Source of the DNA: Dactylis glomerata
Taxonomy: Eukaryota; Streptophyta; Magnoliopsida; Poales; Poaceae
Length of the DNA stretch: 64,000 nucleotides
NCBI GenBank assembly: GCA_007115705.1
Contig: QXEO01001123.1
Span: 1,550,001 to 1,614,000 of the forward strand
Direction of reading: 5' to 3'
Both the position numbers and the translations under genes were made by a program. Every line of letters begins with the position of its first letter. Positions within the stretch are counted from its first letter, which is position 1. Below the pieces are notes generated by a model, which was not told the DNA's origin, did not search any database, and saw only the letters and a list, made by a program, of their open reading frames with translations. Of the stretch, positions 45,508-55,930 are shown in pieces.

Positions 45508-46514
45508 TGTTGGAATTTAGTTGTGGGCTTTAGCCCATAGCCCAATACAAATTCTGAAATTCTCTTGGCCCATTCATGCCTAGCAGGGGATGGCACCAAA
45601 GTTTAGTCCCATCTTGCTAGTTTGAGGGGAGTTGCACCAATATATATAGTGGGGTGTTCTACTACCTCCTAAAGTGAGAGAAGAGGAGAGACTTACACGC
45701 ACGCTCCTCCTCCTCCGCCGCCCGCCTCGCCACGCCTCTCCTCGTCATGAAGCGCGCGCGCCGCGGTTTGCGGAATTGTGCCTCGGTGCCGAGCTTACTT
45801 ATCTTTTTGCTGTTCGGGAAAATTACTGCGCGAGTTATTTCTTTATCAGCCGTTTCCGGTTTTTCCAGATCGTGGGCTGTTACTAACTCGGACGTGGGCT
45901 GCGCCCCACGTCTTACCCGACCGGCGCTATATAAGCAGGCTTAGGCGCAAACCCTAATCACGCCGTATCACATCCCGTCTCTTGCCTCCAGAACCTTGCG
46001 CCGCCGCTACACCTTCTCCATCTCCTCTTCCGGCGTGCACCGGACGACGGGACAGTAGGCCTCCGGAACCCCGCCTCTTGTGAACCTGTACGGGTGAGGG
46101 GCGATCAGGTTTTTGGGGGAGCGCTTCTGCGCGACTACTGACGGCATCACGTCGACCGACGACTCCTTCCCCGATGAGAACTTCTTCCCGGATATCAGCG
46201 CCCTCTACATCGACGACATGGCCGACGACGCTGGTGCCAACGCGAACGCCAACGCCAACGCGAACACGAATCTGAACGCTAACGCGAATCCTCCTGCAGC
46301 ACCGTATGCAATCTGCTCCTACCTATTTCAGTTTCTGTTACAGTTTCTTGTACTAGCGTTTGGGGTAGATGTGATCTGTTTATCTCTGTTAGATATGATC
46401 TGTTTGTCTATTATGCTAGTATGCATGATTAGGTTAATTTCTACAATTATCATCATGCTTTATTATTGGTTATTTCGGATTAAATCTTATGGTAAATTGC
46501 TTATATATTCAACA
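45508..46514 (+). repeat. 3' LTR of the 40-kb Copia element
   Basis: 1007 bp. It retains the 160-bp segment lost from the 5' LTR and an intact GT at 46304-46305. The Asn/Ala codon run (46219-46300) is in frame and equal in length to the 5' copy despite base changes. Confidence 0.92.
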
Positions 46515-46519
46515 CGACT

Positions 46520-47112
46520 ATCCTAGTATATACGGCGTAAGAGAATCCGGCGGGTAGAAGTCTGGCTCTCGATGTTTGAACTTTGAAGAATCCGAATAGG
46601 TTACCAGCTAGATCAACCAACCGATTTGGTACTATATGCATGGGTACGTAGCCTTGGCGGACACGGCCTGGCTTGCTATCCATATCCAAATATATATATC
46701 GAAGCCTCCACCAGAAACGATCGAACCAATCTTTGGCCTCGGTAGATCAAAAACCCAATTAGAGCTATCCTCTGTAGGTTTTGAATCCGGGTCGCGTCGT
46801 GTTGGTCTCCGTCCCGGTGACGAGTTGGACGCGGCAAGGCCGGTTTGTAAGTCTTTATAAGCAAGAGAGAAACCACGAAAAGGTGCAAGTTGTACGCACC
46901 ACCAAAATCGTTTTTCCAATCTGTGTTTGCTGTTGCCGAGTTCACAGAGTTCCGCCGAGACGTTCCGATCGACTTCAGCTAGCTAGCTCGTTCCGCACCA
47001 AGCCAGCTCGCGATCGTCCAGGGAATCGATTCAGCTTGCTGCTAGCTAGCTTGCACAGCTAGCTGAACGTATTGCTCTAGTGCTTCAAAACCTACATCCT
47101 CGCCAACTCGCC
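46520..47112 (+). promoter_or_regulatory. 5' flank and promoter region of the small orphan gene at 47113
   Basis: From 46520 to about 46741 it matches, in reverse complement, the upstream region of the minus-strand paralogue (50042-50280): shared 'cggacacggcctg.cttgctatccat', TATATATAT and 'gaaacgatcgaac'. Then about 360 bases (46742-47100) have no counterpart. They include TTTATAA at 46854-46860 and CTAGCTAG-rich sequence, and could be a new proximal promoter or a 5' UTR intron (GT at 46742). Confidence 0.55.
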
Positions 47113-47508
47113 ATGGCCGGAACAATCAAAAGATACTGGGAGTCGACGAAGAATCAGCTGGCGAGATACGTGGACGTGTGGCGCGTCGCCTGCGACATGC
47201 AAGCCGGTGGGTGCCTTGACCTAATGGAAAAGGCAATGGTCGCCTCTGATTGTCGCTTTCAAACCGGCGCGAGCTTCAGCATCTTCGACAGGAAGCCTGC
47301 AGAGGTCGTCCCCGCCGACCTTGATGAGTGCATCAGGGCGACGGCGGCGCTGCGCCAGGGCATGCAGTGCAAACCAGACATATTCAGGGAGTATATCATC
47401 GCCATGGACAAGGGCATCGAGGAGGACGAGAGGATGCGCCGGGAGCCTCACCTGGAGGTGGAGGATGGCCCCAGGTTTAGGTGGTGGACAGGCATGAGAA
47501 ACAGTTAA
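47113..47508 (+). CDS. Small orphan grass protein, copy 1 (131 aa)
   Basis: Intact frame from ATG (MAGTIKRYWESTKNQLARY) in a CGCCATGGCC context. The product is small, charged and soluble-looking, without signal peptide or membrane segment. Recognisable blocks are WRVACDMQAGGCLDL, FDRKPAEVVPADLDECIRAT, an acidic KGIEEDERMRREPH block, and the C-terminal RFRWWTGMRNS. Two Cys in the N-terminal half and one near MQCKPD are shared with the paralogues. Compared with copies 2 and 3 it lacks seven residues in the middle (KTNTDTGNPG region). The blocks are kept while spacers vary, as expected for a protein under constraint. I do not recognise the family. It converges tail-to-tail with copy 2. Confidence 0.75.
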   Translation: MAGTIKRYWESTKNQLARYVDVWRVACDMQAGGCLDLMEKAMVASDCRFQTGASFSIFDRKPAEVVPADLDECIRATAALRQGMQCKPDIFREYIIAMDKGIEEDERMRREPHLEVEDGPRFRWWTGMRNS

Positions 47509-47740
47509 ATTAAAGCCTGGCTCAGTAAGGCTAGATTAATCGGTTATGTAAATTTAGATTTTTTTTAAAAGTTAATTGGATTCGAATGCTAAATTAGCTA
47601 ATCAGTCATGTAGAGTTGGTGCAAGTCTTTTGGTTGTAATCATCCTTTGTACACGAGTTTTTTTTTGGCGGATCGATGTTTTGTTCCGGTGATGCTTTCC
47701 ACGTACTCCTCCAAGTCATTCCTTCCTAGCCTGATCGCTC
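47509..47740 (+). other. 3' flank of the copy-1 gene
   Basis: The start ('aaggctagattaatcggttatgta') resembles the 3' flank of copy 2, so this is probably 3' UTR. No other feature. Confidence 0.45.
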
Positions 47741-47741
47741 A

Positions 47742-47936
47742 TTGCATGCCACAGTCATTGAAGATATCAAGTGTTTCTCCAAGCAGTTTACTTCTTGCGT
47801 ATCTCGCGTACTCAATGCGGCTGCACATCAGTTAGCTAGAGGATGTAGTTCTGTAGCTAATTCTGTGTGGCGTGATGTTCCACCGGATTGTATCCGAGTG
47901 GCAATTTGTAATGACTTTATGTTTATGAATCAATAA
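47742..47936 (+). pseudogene. LINE fragment: C-terminal RNase H-like domain
   Basis: The frame reads ATVIEDIKCFSKQF...SRVLNAAAHQLARG...WRDVPPDCIRVAICND, the end of the RNase H-like domain found after the reverse transcriptase of plant LINEs (N-x-A-A-H-x-L-A-R motif). It stops at 47934-47936 and is followed by AATAAAG and an A-rich run. It is 5'-truncated. Confidence 0.65.
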
Positions 47937-48039
47937 AGAGTACGTGTTTCCCTAAAAATAATTATTCCTTAGTTGGTTCAAACAGCGCAAGCGGTCGAGC
48001 ACGAAAACACGCTTACACGCCGAGGCGCTGAGCGAGGGA

Positions 48040-48280
48040 TTCAGTTCTGAAAATAAAATAAAGGAGGGTCGTTTTTAAATAGGAGGTCATAGCCCTGCTT
48101 TAACTTAATAAAGCCATGAATGGCAGATACAAGATGCTGATAGTTCAGCTTACAGGCGACGCACACAAAGCAAGAAAATACAACAAGAAACATAGCTCGT
48201 CGACGAAGCCTTCGTCCATCCGCGTGATCAGAACCTTGGAGAGGGCGTCGTGGGAGTAAGCACGCCATCCGAGAGGGTCA
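48040..48280 (-). repeat. Probable LINE 3' end on the minus strand
   Basis: On the minus strand the sequence contains 'ggctttattaagttaaagcagggct' and ends 'ttattttattttcag', like the 3' tails of grass LINEs. No coding motif confirms it. It abuts the pseudogene at 48411. Confidence 0.35.
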
Positions 48281-48368
48281 AACCTATGTGTTGCTGCCGA
48301 CAGCCTTCCCGCGCACTCTTCCTGCCGCTTCGTGCGCCTTCTCCACCTCTTCCTGTGCCGCCTCCCCC

Positions 48369-48375
48369 TATAAAA
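48369..48375 (+). promoter_or_regulatory. TATA-like box of the 48-kb pseudogene
   Basis: TATAAAA, 36 bases before the ATG at 48411, preceded by the same kind of CCGCC-rich text as in the 38-kb copy. Confidence 0.5.
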
Positions 48376-48410
48376 CCCCGCCCTCACTAGTGAAGGAGAC
48401 ACCAAAAACA

Positions 48411-49135
48411 ATGGTGGACCACCGAGCGACTTGGGTGAGGTTGAGGTGGATGGTGCGGGAGCGCTTCCCCGATGATGATCTTGCCGTGAAGATCGCCGCG
48501 AGGGAGGCCTTCGATGCGAGGAGACGACCGCGTACGTCGCCGACTTGGACATCACTGTCGAGGAGCAGGACATTTAGGAGGCGGCGCGCGCGAGTACGAG
48601 CCTCTAGGAGGAGCTCCGCAAGGAGCTGCAGGATGAGGGCCACGGCTGCGGCGCCGACGAACCGCAAGACGGCGGAAATGAGGTCGACTACGACAACTTC
48701 TTTCACCTCGATGACAATGACCTCGACGATGACTTCCTCGCCCAACTTTCGAACGACGATGAAGCCGCGGAGGTTGCTGCCGAACAGAGGGCGTTGATGG
48801 CGTCGTATGAGATGAAATGCCACAACGAATCTGCCTGGTGGTTCATGGTCGTCGAGAGGAGGGCGGCGGCGGCTAAGCTGGCAATGGCGCGGCAGGCTGC
48901 ATGCCAGTCGGCTCACCGTCACAACATGGCAGCAGCAAGGGAGGAGATGGCAATAGCGGGATGGTGACCCCAGGAACAGGAGTACAGTATGGGCGCAGAG
49001 GCGGCGATGGCGATGGCAAGGCAATGTCGTGATGGCCAGTACCCTATTCCCTCCTACGAAACATGGCAACAGTGCGAGGACGACATGGGGACATTCAAGA
49101 GCTTCCTCGAGGACGCCGAGCTCCGCCGCCGCTAG
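48411..49135 (+). pseudogene. Decayed relative of the Harbinger-borne orphan ORF
   Basis: It begins MVDHRATWVRLRWMVRERFP, matching the start of the 38467 protein. A 1-base loss near 48520 shifts frame, and the next frame continues TAYVADLDITVEEQ, then FHLDDNDLDDDFLAQL, AAEQRALMASYEM, and a helical Ala/Arg-rich tail ending in DAELRRR at TAG 49133-49135. Several in-frame stops (TAG twice between 48570 and 48620, TGA near 48965) confirm loss of function. A Gly-rich tail like that behind the 38-kb copy follows the last stop. The shared 3' flank ('gcttgaataccagtttggggt') shows that the surrounding element is also related. Confidence 0.75.
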
Positions 49136-49437
49136 GTGGTGGAGGATCGTCGCAGCTGTTGACAGATGGCCACGAACCATCGCTCCGATGATGGTGCTGG
49201 CCCTTTTGGTGTCGGAGCTGGCCCCTCTGGTGCATAGTAGATCAAGTGGACTATACTCCGCTTGAATACCAGTTTGGGGTGCTTCTGCCACGGTGGCAGT
49301 GGCGGCGAGTAGGCTAGGTCTAGCCGTTTTCGTTCAAATATGTAAAATTTCAATAAATATGAATGAAAAAATTTAATTTGCACAAGTTTTATAAGTTTTG
49401 GGGCGCCGTTTGGGGAACACGCGCTGGGTAGCGATGC
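49136..49437. repeat. 3' part of the Harbinger-like relative
   Basis: Parallels 39160-39440 ('atactcyGCTTcAATACCAGTTT', then an A-rich stretch and TTTTGGGGCGCCG). The end of the element could not be placed; the large duplication begins within or just after it. Confidence 0.5.
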
Positions 49438-49616
49438 ACCCCAAAAGCGACAACGCGCGGCGACATCCCCAAACGCTCGATCCCGCGCCAAGACAGTAAA
49501 CTCTGCCAACACAAAATCTAGCTTAGCTAGGCTATTATACCAAGAACGCGTTCACCACCATTAAAAAGTTCTACACGACCGATTAATATATCTAGCCTTT
49601 CAATGAGAGCCATGCT

Positions 49617-50033
49617 TCAGCTGTTTCTCATGCCTGTCCACCACCTAAACCTGGGGCCATCCTCCACCTCCACGTCAGGCTCCCGACGCATCCTCTCGTC
49701 CTCCTCGATGCCCTCCTCCATGGCGGCGATATACTTGCTGAATATGTCAGGTTTGCACTGCATGCACTGGCGCAGCGCCTCCGTCGCCCTGACGCACTCG
49801 TCGAGGTCGGCGGGGACGACCTCCGCGGGCTTCCTGTCAATGATGCTGAAGCCCGGGTTGCCGGTGTCGGTGTTGGTCTTGGCTTGAAAGCGACGATCGC
49901 AGGCGTGCATTGCCTTGCCGCCGAGGTCGAGGCACCCGCCGGCTTCCATGTCGCAGGCGACGCGCCACACGTCCGCGTATCTCGCCAGCTGATTCTTGGT
50001 CGACTCCCAGTATCTTTTGATGGCCCCGGCCAT
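49617..50033 (-). CDS. Small orphan grass protein, copy 2 (138 aa)
   Basis: Intact frame on the minus strand from ATG at 50031-50033 (MAGAIKRYWESTKNQLARY) to TGA at 49617-49619. Blocks match copy 1: WRVACDMEAGGCLDL, DRKPAEVVPADLDECVRAT, MQCKPDIFSKYIAAMEEG, and the end RFRWWTGMRNS. The middle carries a 7-residue insertion relative to copy 1. Upstream (plus-strand 50098-50112) is an ATATATATATA TATA-like run. The protein is identical to copy 3; the one coding difference I see (49686) is silent. Function unknown. Confidence 0.75.
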   Translation of the reverse strand: MAGAIKRYWESTKNQLARYADVWRVACDMEAGGCLDLGGKAMHACDRRFQAKTNTDTGNPGFSIIDRKPAEVVPADLDECVRATEALRQCMQCKPDIFSKYIAAMEEGIEEDERMRREPDVEVEDGPRFRWWTGMRNS

Positions 50034-50041
50034 GGCGATCG

Positions 50042-50380
50042 AGAGGCCAGAGATCGTTCGATCGTTTCTTGTTGATGATGATGCTTCGATATGTACGCTA
50101 CATATATATATACATGGATGGATAGCAAGTCAGGCCGTGTCCGTCAAGACTAGGTACATACATCGACAGCCAGACTTGTTGGTGTTGGACACGGCCACAC
50201 GGCGTAGCATTTTGGTCCAGGAGGAGTCCAGGTAGGATTCTACCATATAAATATTTCTCGTATGCCGTATAGGATGAAAGCAGATGATCGTCGGGACTTC
50301 AACTCTTGATGGCCTTCTGTCCATCGAGACGACGTACCGCACATAGCTGCGTGCACGCAACATAGATGTTTCTTATGTGC
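50042..50380 (-). promoter_or_regulatory. Upstream region of copy 2
   Basis: Its first ~240 bases are homologous to 46520-46741 upstream of copy 1. It contains TATATATATA at about 50100 and lacks the ~360-bp segment found next to the copy-1 ATG. It ends at the CACTA-like element at 50384. Confidence 0.5.
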
Positions 50381-50383
50381 ATA

Positions 50384-52246
50384 TACTACCGGAAACCAAA
50401 CGTATGCCGTGTGAGCAAAATACACGGAAAAGTCGTCTTTGAACACGGCAATATCTCTGCCGTCTGCACACGGCAGACAACACTACGGCAAAGATTATTT
50501 ACCGTGTGTTTTCTCGCAGCAATCACAGCACAGCGTCTACCGTGTGTATACTTCTACTCGGTAAAATAAAGTGCAATGATGGTCTGACACACAGCTAGTG
50601 GTGCTAGTTTTTGCTGTGTGTTGCACCACATATGCGGCAAAGCAAGTATACATAATTAAAAAAAGACATTGTCGGAGACACGGCCATGACCGCGTCGCTG
50701 GTTGTCCATGTCGCCGGTAATCCTTAAGCCCACGGCCATCGTTGTCCTTAGCTTCCCCCGCCGTCGTCCTCAAGTTCGCCGCCGGCGTCGTCAAGCTCGC
50801 CGCTGTGTCGCTATCCTTAGCTCCTCGCCGGCGTGGAGACAAGGAGATGCGTCGGCTACCTCGGAGCGGCGGCGCACAGAGATGCGAAGATGCGATGGCG
50901 TGGCGCGGGGACGCAGAGATGCTGGGGATGGTCCTGCCAGCGGCAGCACCTGCGGGGAGGTCGAGTATGGCCATCGTGACGCCACTTAGAGGTGAGCTCG
51001 CGGAGGAGCACGACGACCCCTTTCCGGCATGGAAGAAGAGGAGAGCGACCGCCGGCGTGGAATAAGAGCATCGCGGCCGCGGCCGCCGGCGTGCATGGCG
51101 GCCAGCTCGTCCTGCAGGCTGTAGGCCAGCTCGTCTCTAAGTGATGTGCTGGGAACGCCTCCTCCACACATATGCAGCGGAAAAGCAAAACCGCATACTT
51201 ATGCGGGTCTAGGTCTTATCTTGAATCGTTCATCCTTGCTTTGAGATATGTGCACTGGCTTCTAGACATTGCAAAAAGACCCCTCAATTACAATAATTTT
51301 TAATTGGTCAGTCCCTACATTTTCGTGCAAAATACCCCATAATTCTATTTTATCAAATTCATGTACTGATATACATGTGTTCCAGGATTAGGCTATATAA
51401 TATTTCAAATATGTTACAGTATTAGGCTATAATATTTCCTGATTATCAGGAAGGAAAGTTTCTTAAGAAAATAATTTCGTTTCTGATCATTAGGCCAGAT
51501 TCTTTGCATGCTCGTTCGTAAAAATCACTACAGTATTAGCAGAGGTTATGGTGATTAATTTCGTTCCATTATATGGTGATTGGATCTGTACCATTACTTT
51601 TGCCATACAAATGATTATGGTGATTAATTTAGTTCCAAATCTGAAACACTAAGTTTTTTGCAACACAAATGATGACATTTTTGGAATTCCACATGTGAAC
51701 CAACCATAAGATGGAACGCAACATCAAATCCGGATATGTAGCAATTAGCTTCTATATACAAAAAAAATTGACCAGGGAAAGTTCCACCATTTTTGGATGT
51801 ATACCATTAACACAGAAAAATTAAACGTGCATCAAACAAAATGAAGGAAAGCACCAAATTTGCTGAACAAATCAACAAATTTCATGAACACATTCAGATC
51901 TGGAAGAAAAAAAATACTAATTCATGGCCACCACGTTCGGCTCAGTTTGTGGAGGAAGTGAAGGGAGGATTCATTGGCATCCATGGCCACCACGTTCGCT
52001 TCAGTTTCCTCTCAAATCCCAGAACAGTAGCTATGAGTGCCGTGCTGTGCTATTTGCCGTGTGTTTTATTAAAGTCTACCGTATCTTTTTCTCTGCCGTG
52101 TGTACTATTTAGTGACTGCCGTGTACTAAATCTTTACCGTGTGTCCAACTTTGTAGACTCGGCAGAGGCTATCTTTACCGTGTTCCGAGCTAAAAATACA
52201 CACGGCGAAGATTTCATACACGGCAGCTATGGTTTTTCCAGTAGTG
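50384..52246. mobile_element. Non-autonomous CACTA-like element, left copy
   Basis: The right end, CCATAGCTGCCG...CCAGTAGTG (reverse complement CACTACTGG), and a degenerate left end TACTACCGG are flanked by ATA (50381-50383 and 52247-52249). Subterminal repeats of TGCCGTGTG/CACACGGCA, typical of one CACTA group, fill 50400-50560 and 52035-52230. The middle is a GC-rich block (50690-51120) with frames but no recognisable domain. About 1.86 kb, with no transposase. Confidence 0.7.
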
Positions 52247-52249
52247 ATA

Positions 52250-53020
52250 TGTGGAGCAAGCTCATAGACTAAAGATGTTGGTTCTCTATTTTTATGGATC
52301 CTAGTCAACTAGCTACATATATCCGTTAAAAAAAACTAGCTACGTATGTACCGTGCATGACCATGACATAGTATCACAAAAAATTGCAAGAACAACCATT
52401 TTTCCTTGGACGTTTTTGTACCGATCACCTACTATCCGTGTTCGCAGCAGAAACCACACCGACCAATGGTGTAACAAAATGCAGTGGAATCCCAAAGCAT
52501 GGTTTAGCCCAATTGACTGTGGAATACTCATTTTGATGACGATGCTCTCAGTTGTGGATTTTTTGCCCAATCGATTGGAGATGGTTGACCCGGCGTTTTG
52601 ATCTCAGGATAACATGTTGATGCAGAATTATTCTATGTTACCCTTTCTTTTTAGATAGTGCACACGTTTTGTAATAATTGACTGATAATAATAAAGTAAT
52701 AAAAGGATACATGCATTATTGATGAAGAGGCTGGGGGTCATCGTCCCCCATTTTGAAAAAAAAACTATGTTTAAGAGGCAGCTAAGTTTTTTTTTTGCCT
52801 GGCCTAACGAGATGGATAATCAAGTCCAAAAACTGCGCCATATAGTTCCAGGTTGACAAGTAATTCAACATGAAAGAATACTGATCTAAAGTAAGGATGA
52901 TATATTACCAAAAGAACGCTTTCAAATGGTTGCACGGGATCTACATGATTGATTAATTAATTTAGCTTTCAAGTCCAACATAAAATCTACCTAGGTGACA
53001 GTTCGGCACATATGATATGC
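52250..53020. other. Sequence after the CACTA-like element; no gene recognised
   Basis: AT-rich, with short frames only. The first 340 bases belong to the duplication. The end (52950-53020) resembles the 3' flank of the small gene family. Confidence 0.5.
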
Positions 53021-53026
53021 CAGGCT

Positions 53027-53062
53027 TCAACTGTTTCTCATGCCGGTCCACCATCTAAACTC
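53027..53062 (-). pseudogene. Relic of the small gene family (last ~12 codons)
   Basis: On the minus strand it reads ...FRWWTGMRNS followed by a stop, identical to the C-terminus of copies 1-3, then diverges. 3'-flank similarity extends to its left. Confidence 0.75.
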
Positions 53063-53100
53063 GTTTAATTTAAGGTGTTTCTTGGATGCGGCACGTAGAC

Positions 53101-53700
53101 GTACGTACGTAAAAGATGGTTCCATCACCGATATAATTAACCAGCTCTCAACTCGTACGATACGTGCCAGTCCCACCTGTAGTAGCTTAATCGTCGACTC
53201 CTTTATCGTCGAGACTGGAGGCCCTGTCCCCACTAGTGCATGCCGGTGCACCATCTAAACCTGGGGCCGTCCTCCACCTTCACATGAGGCTCCCAGCGCA
53301 TCCTCTCGTCCTCCTCGATGCCCTTGTCCATAGCGACGACGGGCCGACTTACGTCCTCCTCGACTTCTCGTCCTCCAACTTCACATGAGGCTCCCAGCGC
53401 AGCCGACCTGCTCAGCATGCATGCGTGCCTCTTAAATTTCGTCTGTGCATGCCTCTTTTCTCCCGCATGTCGCTGCTCGCTTAATTACGTGCCTCATCGA
53501 TCGGAACAAAACATCGATCCGCGGAAAGAAAAAAACGAGTCGTGTCCATCTCCCTGGCTCGGTCCGCATACACGTCCGTACGTACGTAAAAGATGGTTCC
53601 ATCACCGATATATATAATTAACCAGCTCTCAACTCGTACGATACGTGCCAGTCCTACCTACCCTAGTAGCTTAATCTTCGACTCCTTAATTTATCAAGTT
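53101..53700. repeat. Local direct repeats around the gene relics
   Basis: 'gtacgtacgtaaaagatggttccatcaccgatat...ccagctctcaactcgtacgatacgtgccagtc' occurs at 53101-53210 and again at about 53577-53690. A more diverged third version lies at about 54535-54680 ('tatcgaaactcgacggaggtcctcg'). They point to repeated local duplication of this gene neighbourhood. Confidence 0.8.
53233..53340 (-). pseudogene. Relic of the small gene family (C-terminal ~33 codons)
   Basis: The minus strand reads AMDKGIEEDERMRWEP, then EDGPRFRWCTGMH. The AMDKG motif makes it closer to copy 1 than to copies 2 and 3. The 5' part is missing. A short stretch (CTTCACATGAGGCTCCCAGC) is duplicated at 53279 and 53380. Confidence 0.8.
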
Positions 53701-54065
53701 ATCTAACGTATCGAAACTCGATGGAGGCCGCCCTCGATCCTATGTAACCGCAACACATGCACGCACGCTGCTGAGAAGATCGAGCCCCAAAATTTAACGT
53801 ATTAAACTCGCGCGACGCCAAAATTAAATTAACCCAGTACAGTTTCTATTTTTGAGGTGTCAAATTCTCAGAGTGCATGGACCAACAAAAACTCGGGCGA
53901 TGACCGACCAAACTTCATTCTCAAGTGAAAAGTACCGTGAGGAGTCCGACTAAGAAGCCGGACGGCGCGTGGTCTGCTGGGGTCGAGGAGGGACGCTCCG
54001 ACCCTCACTAGGTGTCGGCAGGTACGGGCATCTACTCGGGCAGCTAGCTAGCTTGGTGTATAGTA
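53345..54065. other. Gene-family flank, no coding feature
   Basis: Contains the second local repeat and scattered ACGTACGT motifs. Nothing else supportable. Confidence 0.45.
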
Positions 54066-54187
54066 CTCCCTCCATTTATAAATATAAGATGTTTTAGGTT
54101 TATAAATTTGTATCTAGACAAATTTTAGCTAGGTAGCATATGTATCTAGAATATGAAGCACATGTATCTGGACTTGGAGGAGAGGAG
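54066..54187. mobile_element. Stowaway MITE
   Basis: 122 bp. Left end CTCCCTCCATTTATAAATAT, degenerate right end CTTGGAGGAGAGGAG, TA duplication at 54064-54065 and 54188-54189. Confidence 0.7.
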
Positions 54188-54189
54188 TA

Positions 54190-55480
54190 CGTGCCTAGTT
54201 AGGCGTGCATGCAAACCTCTCTCGATTAGTTTCATGGATCCATGTATGTATAGACTGTGTTTGCTTAATTAATTACGTACCGCCGGCTGATGACGTCTCC
54301 ATCCAGTCGGTCGACACGTAGAGTATGTACGCAGCGGCCTCCCGAGACGTACATGCGCGAGCTTCGGTCTCCTCCTTTTGTTTTTGTTTTTTCTTCTCCT
54401 CTCGAGCCAGCTGGAATATAATGGCCTGGCCGGGTTTCTTTTCACTCCTTCTCTTGGCTCATCTTTCCAAAACAATAATCCATCGATCAGCTAGCCACTA
54501 CGTATGCTAGCTAGCAGCTGCATGCATATACGCCCGTGCATACGTAAAAAATGGATCAATGCATCACCTATGGAATTCTCGGCCGCCTACGTACGTACGT
54601 GCCCTGCGAGTCCTATACCAGGCTTAGTCTACATATACATCGTTCATATCGAAACTCGACGGAGGTCCTCGTATGTAATTAATCAAGACACACGTACGCA
54701 GCTACCTAGTCAATAATGCATGTACTATTTCTTTTTTCCTTCAGTTTCATCAACTAAATTCCAAACTTCTCTTATATATGGCACCCATGCATGGCCGAGC
54801 AAGCTCAACAAAAATGCCACCGCCACATGTTCTCGGCCACGGACCCAACGACATACGATGGATGGGCTTCGATGTCCCGCTGTAAAAAAAGCAATTAACT
54901 CACAAACACCTACAATTTTTAAAACCCTCCGCAAAACGAAAATATCGCCAGCGCCCCCCCCCCTCGCACATCTCATGGACACGGTCGCCCTCATGGATAT
55001 GCTGCAGCGGTACGAGGTTGTGGCGGATAGGGTGCTGCTAGCGCCATACATGTTTGCTACAAGGGGCTAGCGGGATTGCTGCGAGAGGCGACGACGGTGC
55101 CGCAAGCCATGGCCAAAGGTGTTGCCTGCGACGATGCTGCTAGCGACAATGGCGATAATCCGAGCGAAACGTGGAAGTGTTTGCTATCCCTGGTCGGAAG
55201 TGCTTCGAGCGGAAGACAATGGTGCTTCCAACGATGTGTGGATTCTATGTGTTGAGTTGCCGATGTTGGTTTGCTCACATCTGACCTTTTTTATATTATC
55301 AGGAGTTCGTAGTAGCCAGTCCACTATGCTACATACTGAGAGAAAACCTATTGTTAGTGATACTCTTTACCATCAGGAAAGATGATGGCCATTGGCCGAT
55401 GACATCGAGTTCGGCTGGAAATGAAACTAAAGGATTCGAGGTTCAAGTTTGGGAGGAAGAAAATATAGGATAACTTGAGG
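54190..55480. other. No recognised gene; degenerate repetitive sequence
   Basis: ACGTACGT- and GCTAGCTAG-rich up to 54720. From about 54950 (after a 12-base C run) there is a 'gctgcgagaggcgacgacggtgcc...' region of a kind seen in dispersed grass repeats. Frames are short and show no motif. Confidence 0.4.
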
Positions 55481-55489
55481 ACTCGGACC

Positions 55490-55900
55490 TGCCTACATGG
55501 GTTAAAAATTTTAGTCTCCTAGCATAAAAAGATTACGGACCCCCAATAATGCACGACAATCATATGACACATGAAATGATAGGTGATCTCCTAGCCTAAA
55601 ATCATGATGCTTGAAACAAAAAATGCCACATGATTAGGTAGGACCTATATTTTACAAAAATATAAGGACCCTAATAATATGTGACGAGATGAAATCCACT
55701 TTTAACAATAAGTAGGAACTATCTCATAGCATAAAATAATAGACGCGGCCCCAAAAATGCCACATAAAGTGATAGGTAATGGCTTTCTCGTAGCATGAAA
55801 TAAGGGCTCCAGAAACATGCACCAACCTATAACGACACATGAAATGACAAGTATAACTATCACCTATCATGTAATTAGCCAATGTCAGTGTAATAAACAC
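55490..55900. repeat. Dispersed 'gacacatgaaatgatagg' repeats left of the tandem array
   Basis: Several copies of a 'cacatgaaatgataggt..tctcgtagcataaaataat' module at about 55565, 55620, 55680, 55765 and 55840. The same module reappears at 57600-57745 on the other side of the array, so array and modules may belong to one element. Confidence 0.55.
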
Positions 55901-55908
55901 GGTCCACT

Positions 55909-55930
55909 GAGAGAGAGAGAGTGTGTGTGT
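55909..55930. repeat. (GA)n(GT)n microsatellite
   Basis: GAGAGAGAGAGAGTGTGTGTGT. Confidence 0.9.

Larger units (their letters stand above)
40113..46514 (+). mobile_element. Copia LTR retrotransposon with LTR-encoded gag start, nearly intact
   Basis: Flanked by CGACT (40108-40112 and 46515-46519). The 5' LTR is 847 bp and the 3' LTR 1007 bp; the difference is a 160-bp deletion in the 5' copy. Full gag-pol has a single frame break. No obvious tRNA-Met primer site follows the 5' LTR. A GTGGGGGAT purine tract precedes the 3' LTR. It was inserted about 600 bases upstream of the small gene at 47113. Confidence 0.93.
49438..52588. repeat. Segmental duplication, left copy (at least 3.15 kb)
   Basis: Direct repeat of 60848-64000, starting at ACCCCAAAAGCGAC. 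I read only about a dozen differences over 3.15 kb (for example at 49454, 49686, 50204, 50389, 51072, 51496, 52137). It contains the copy-2 gene and a CACTA-like element. The left copy sits in continuous Harbinger-like sequence while the right copy does not, so the left is probably the source. The right copy runs off the window, so the true length is unknown. Confidence 0.95.

Noticed and set aside
50537..51188. GC-rich frames on both strands inside the CACTA-like element (and in its duplicate at 61947-62598)
   Set aside because: Overlapping frames on both strands with low-complexity Arg/Ala/Pro products and no motif. No evidence of a gene.
51841..52272. 143-codon frame starting MKESTKF (duplicate at 63253)
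   Set aside because: Its second half is made of CACTA subterminal repeats (TGCCGTGTG), so it is chance coding within transposon ends.
54720..55070. Overlapping 108- and 116-codon frames on both strands
   Set aside because: They span a C12 run and a degenerate repeat region with no motif or homologue I recognise.
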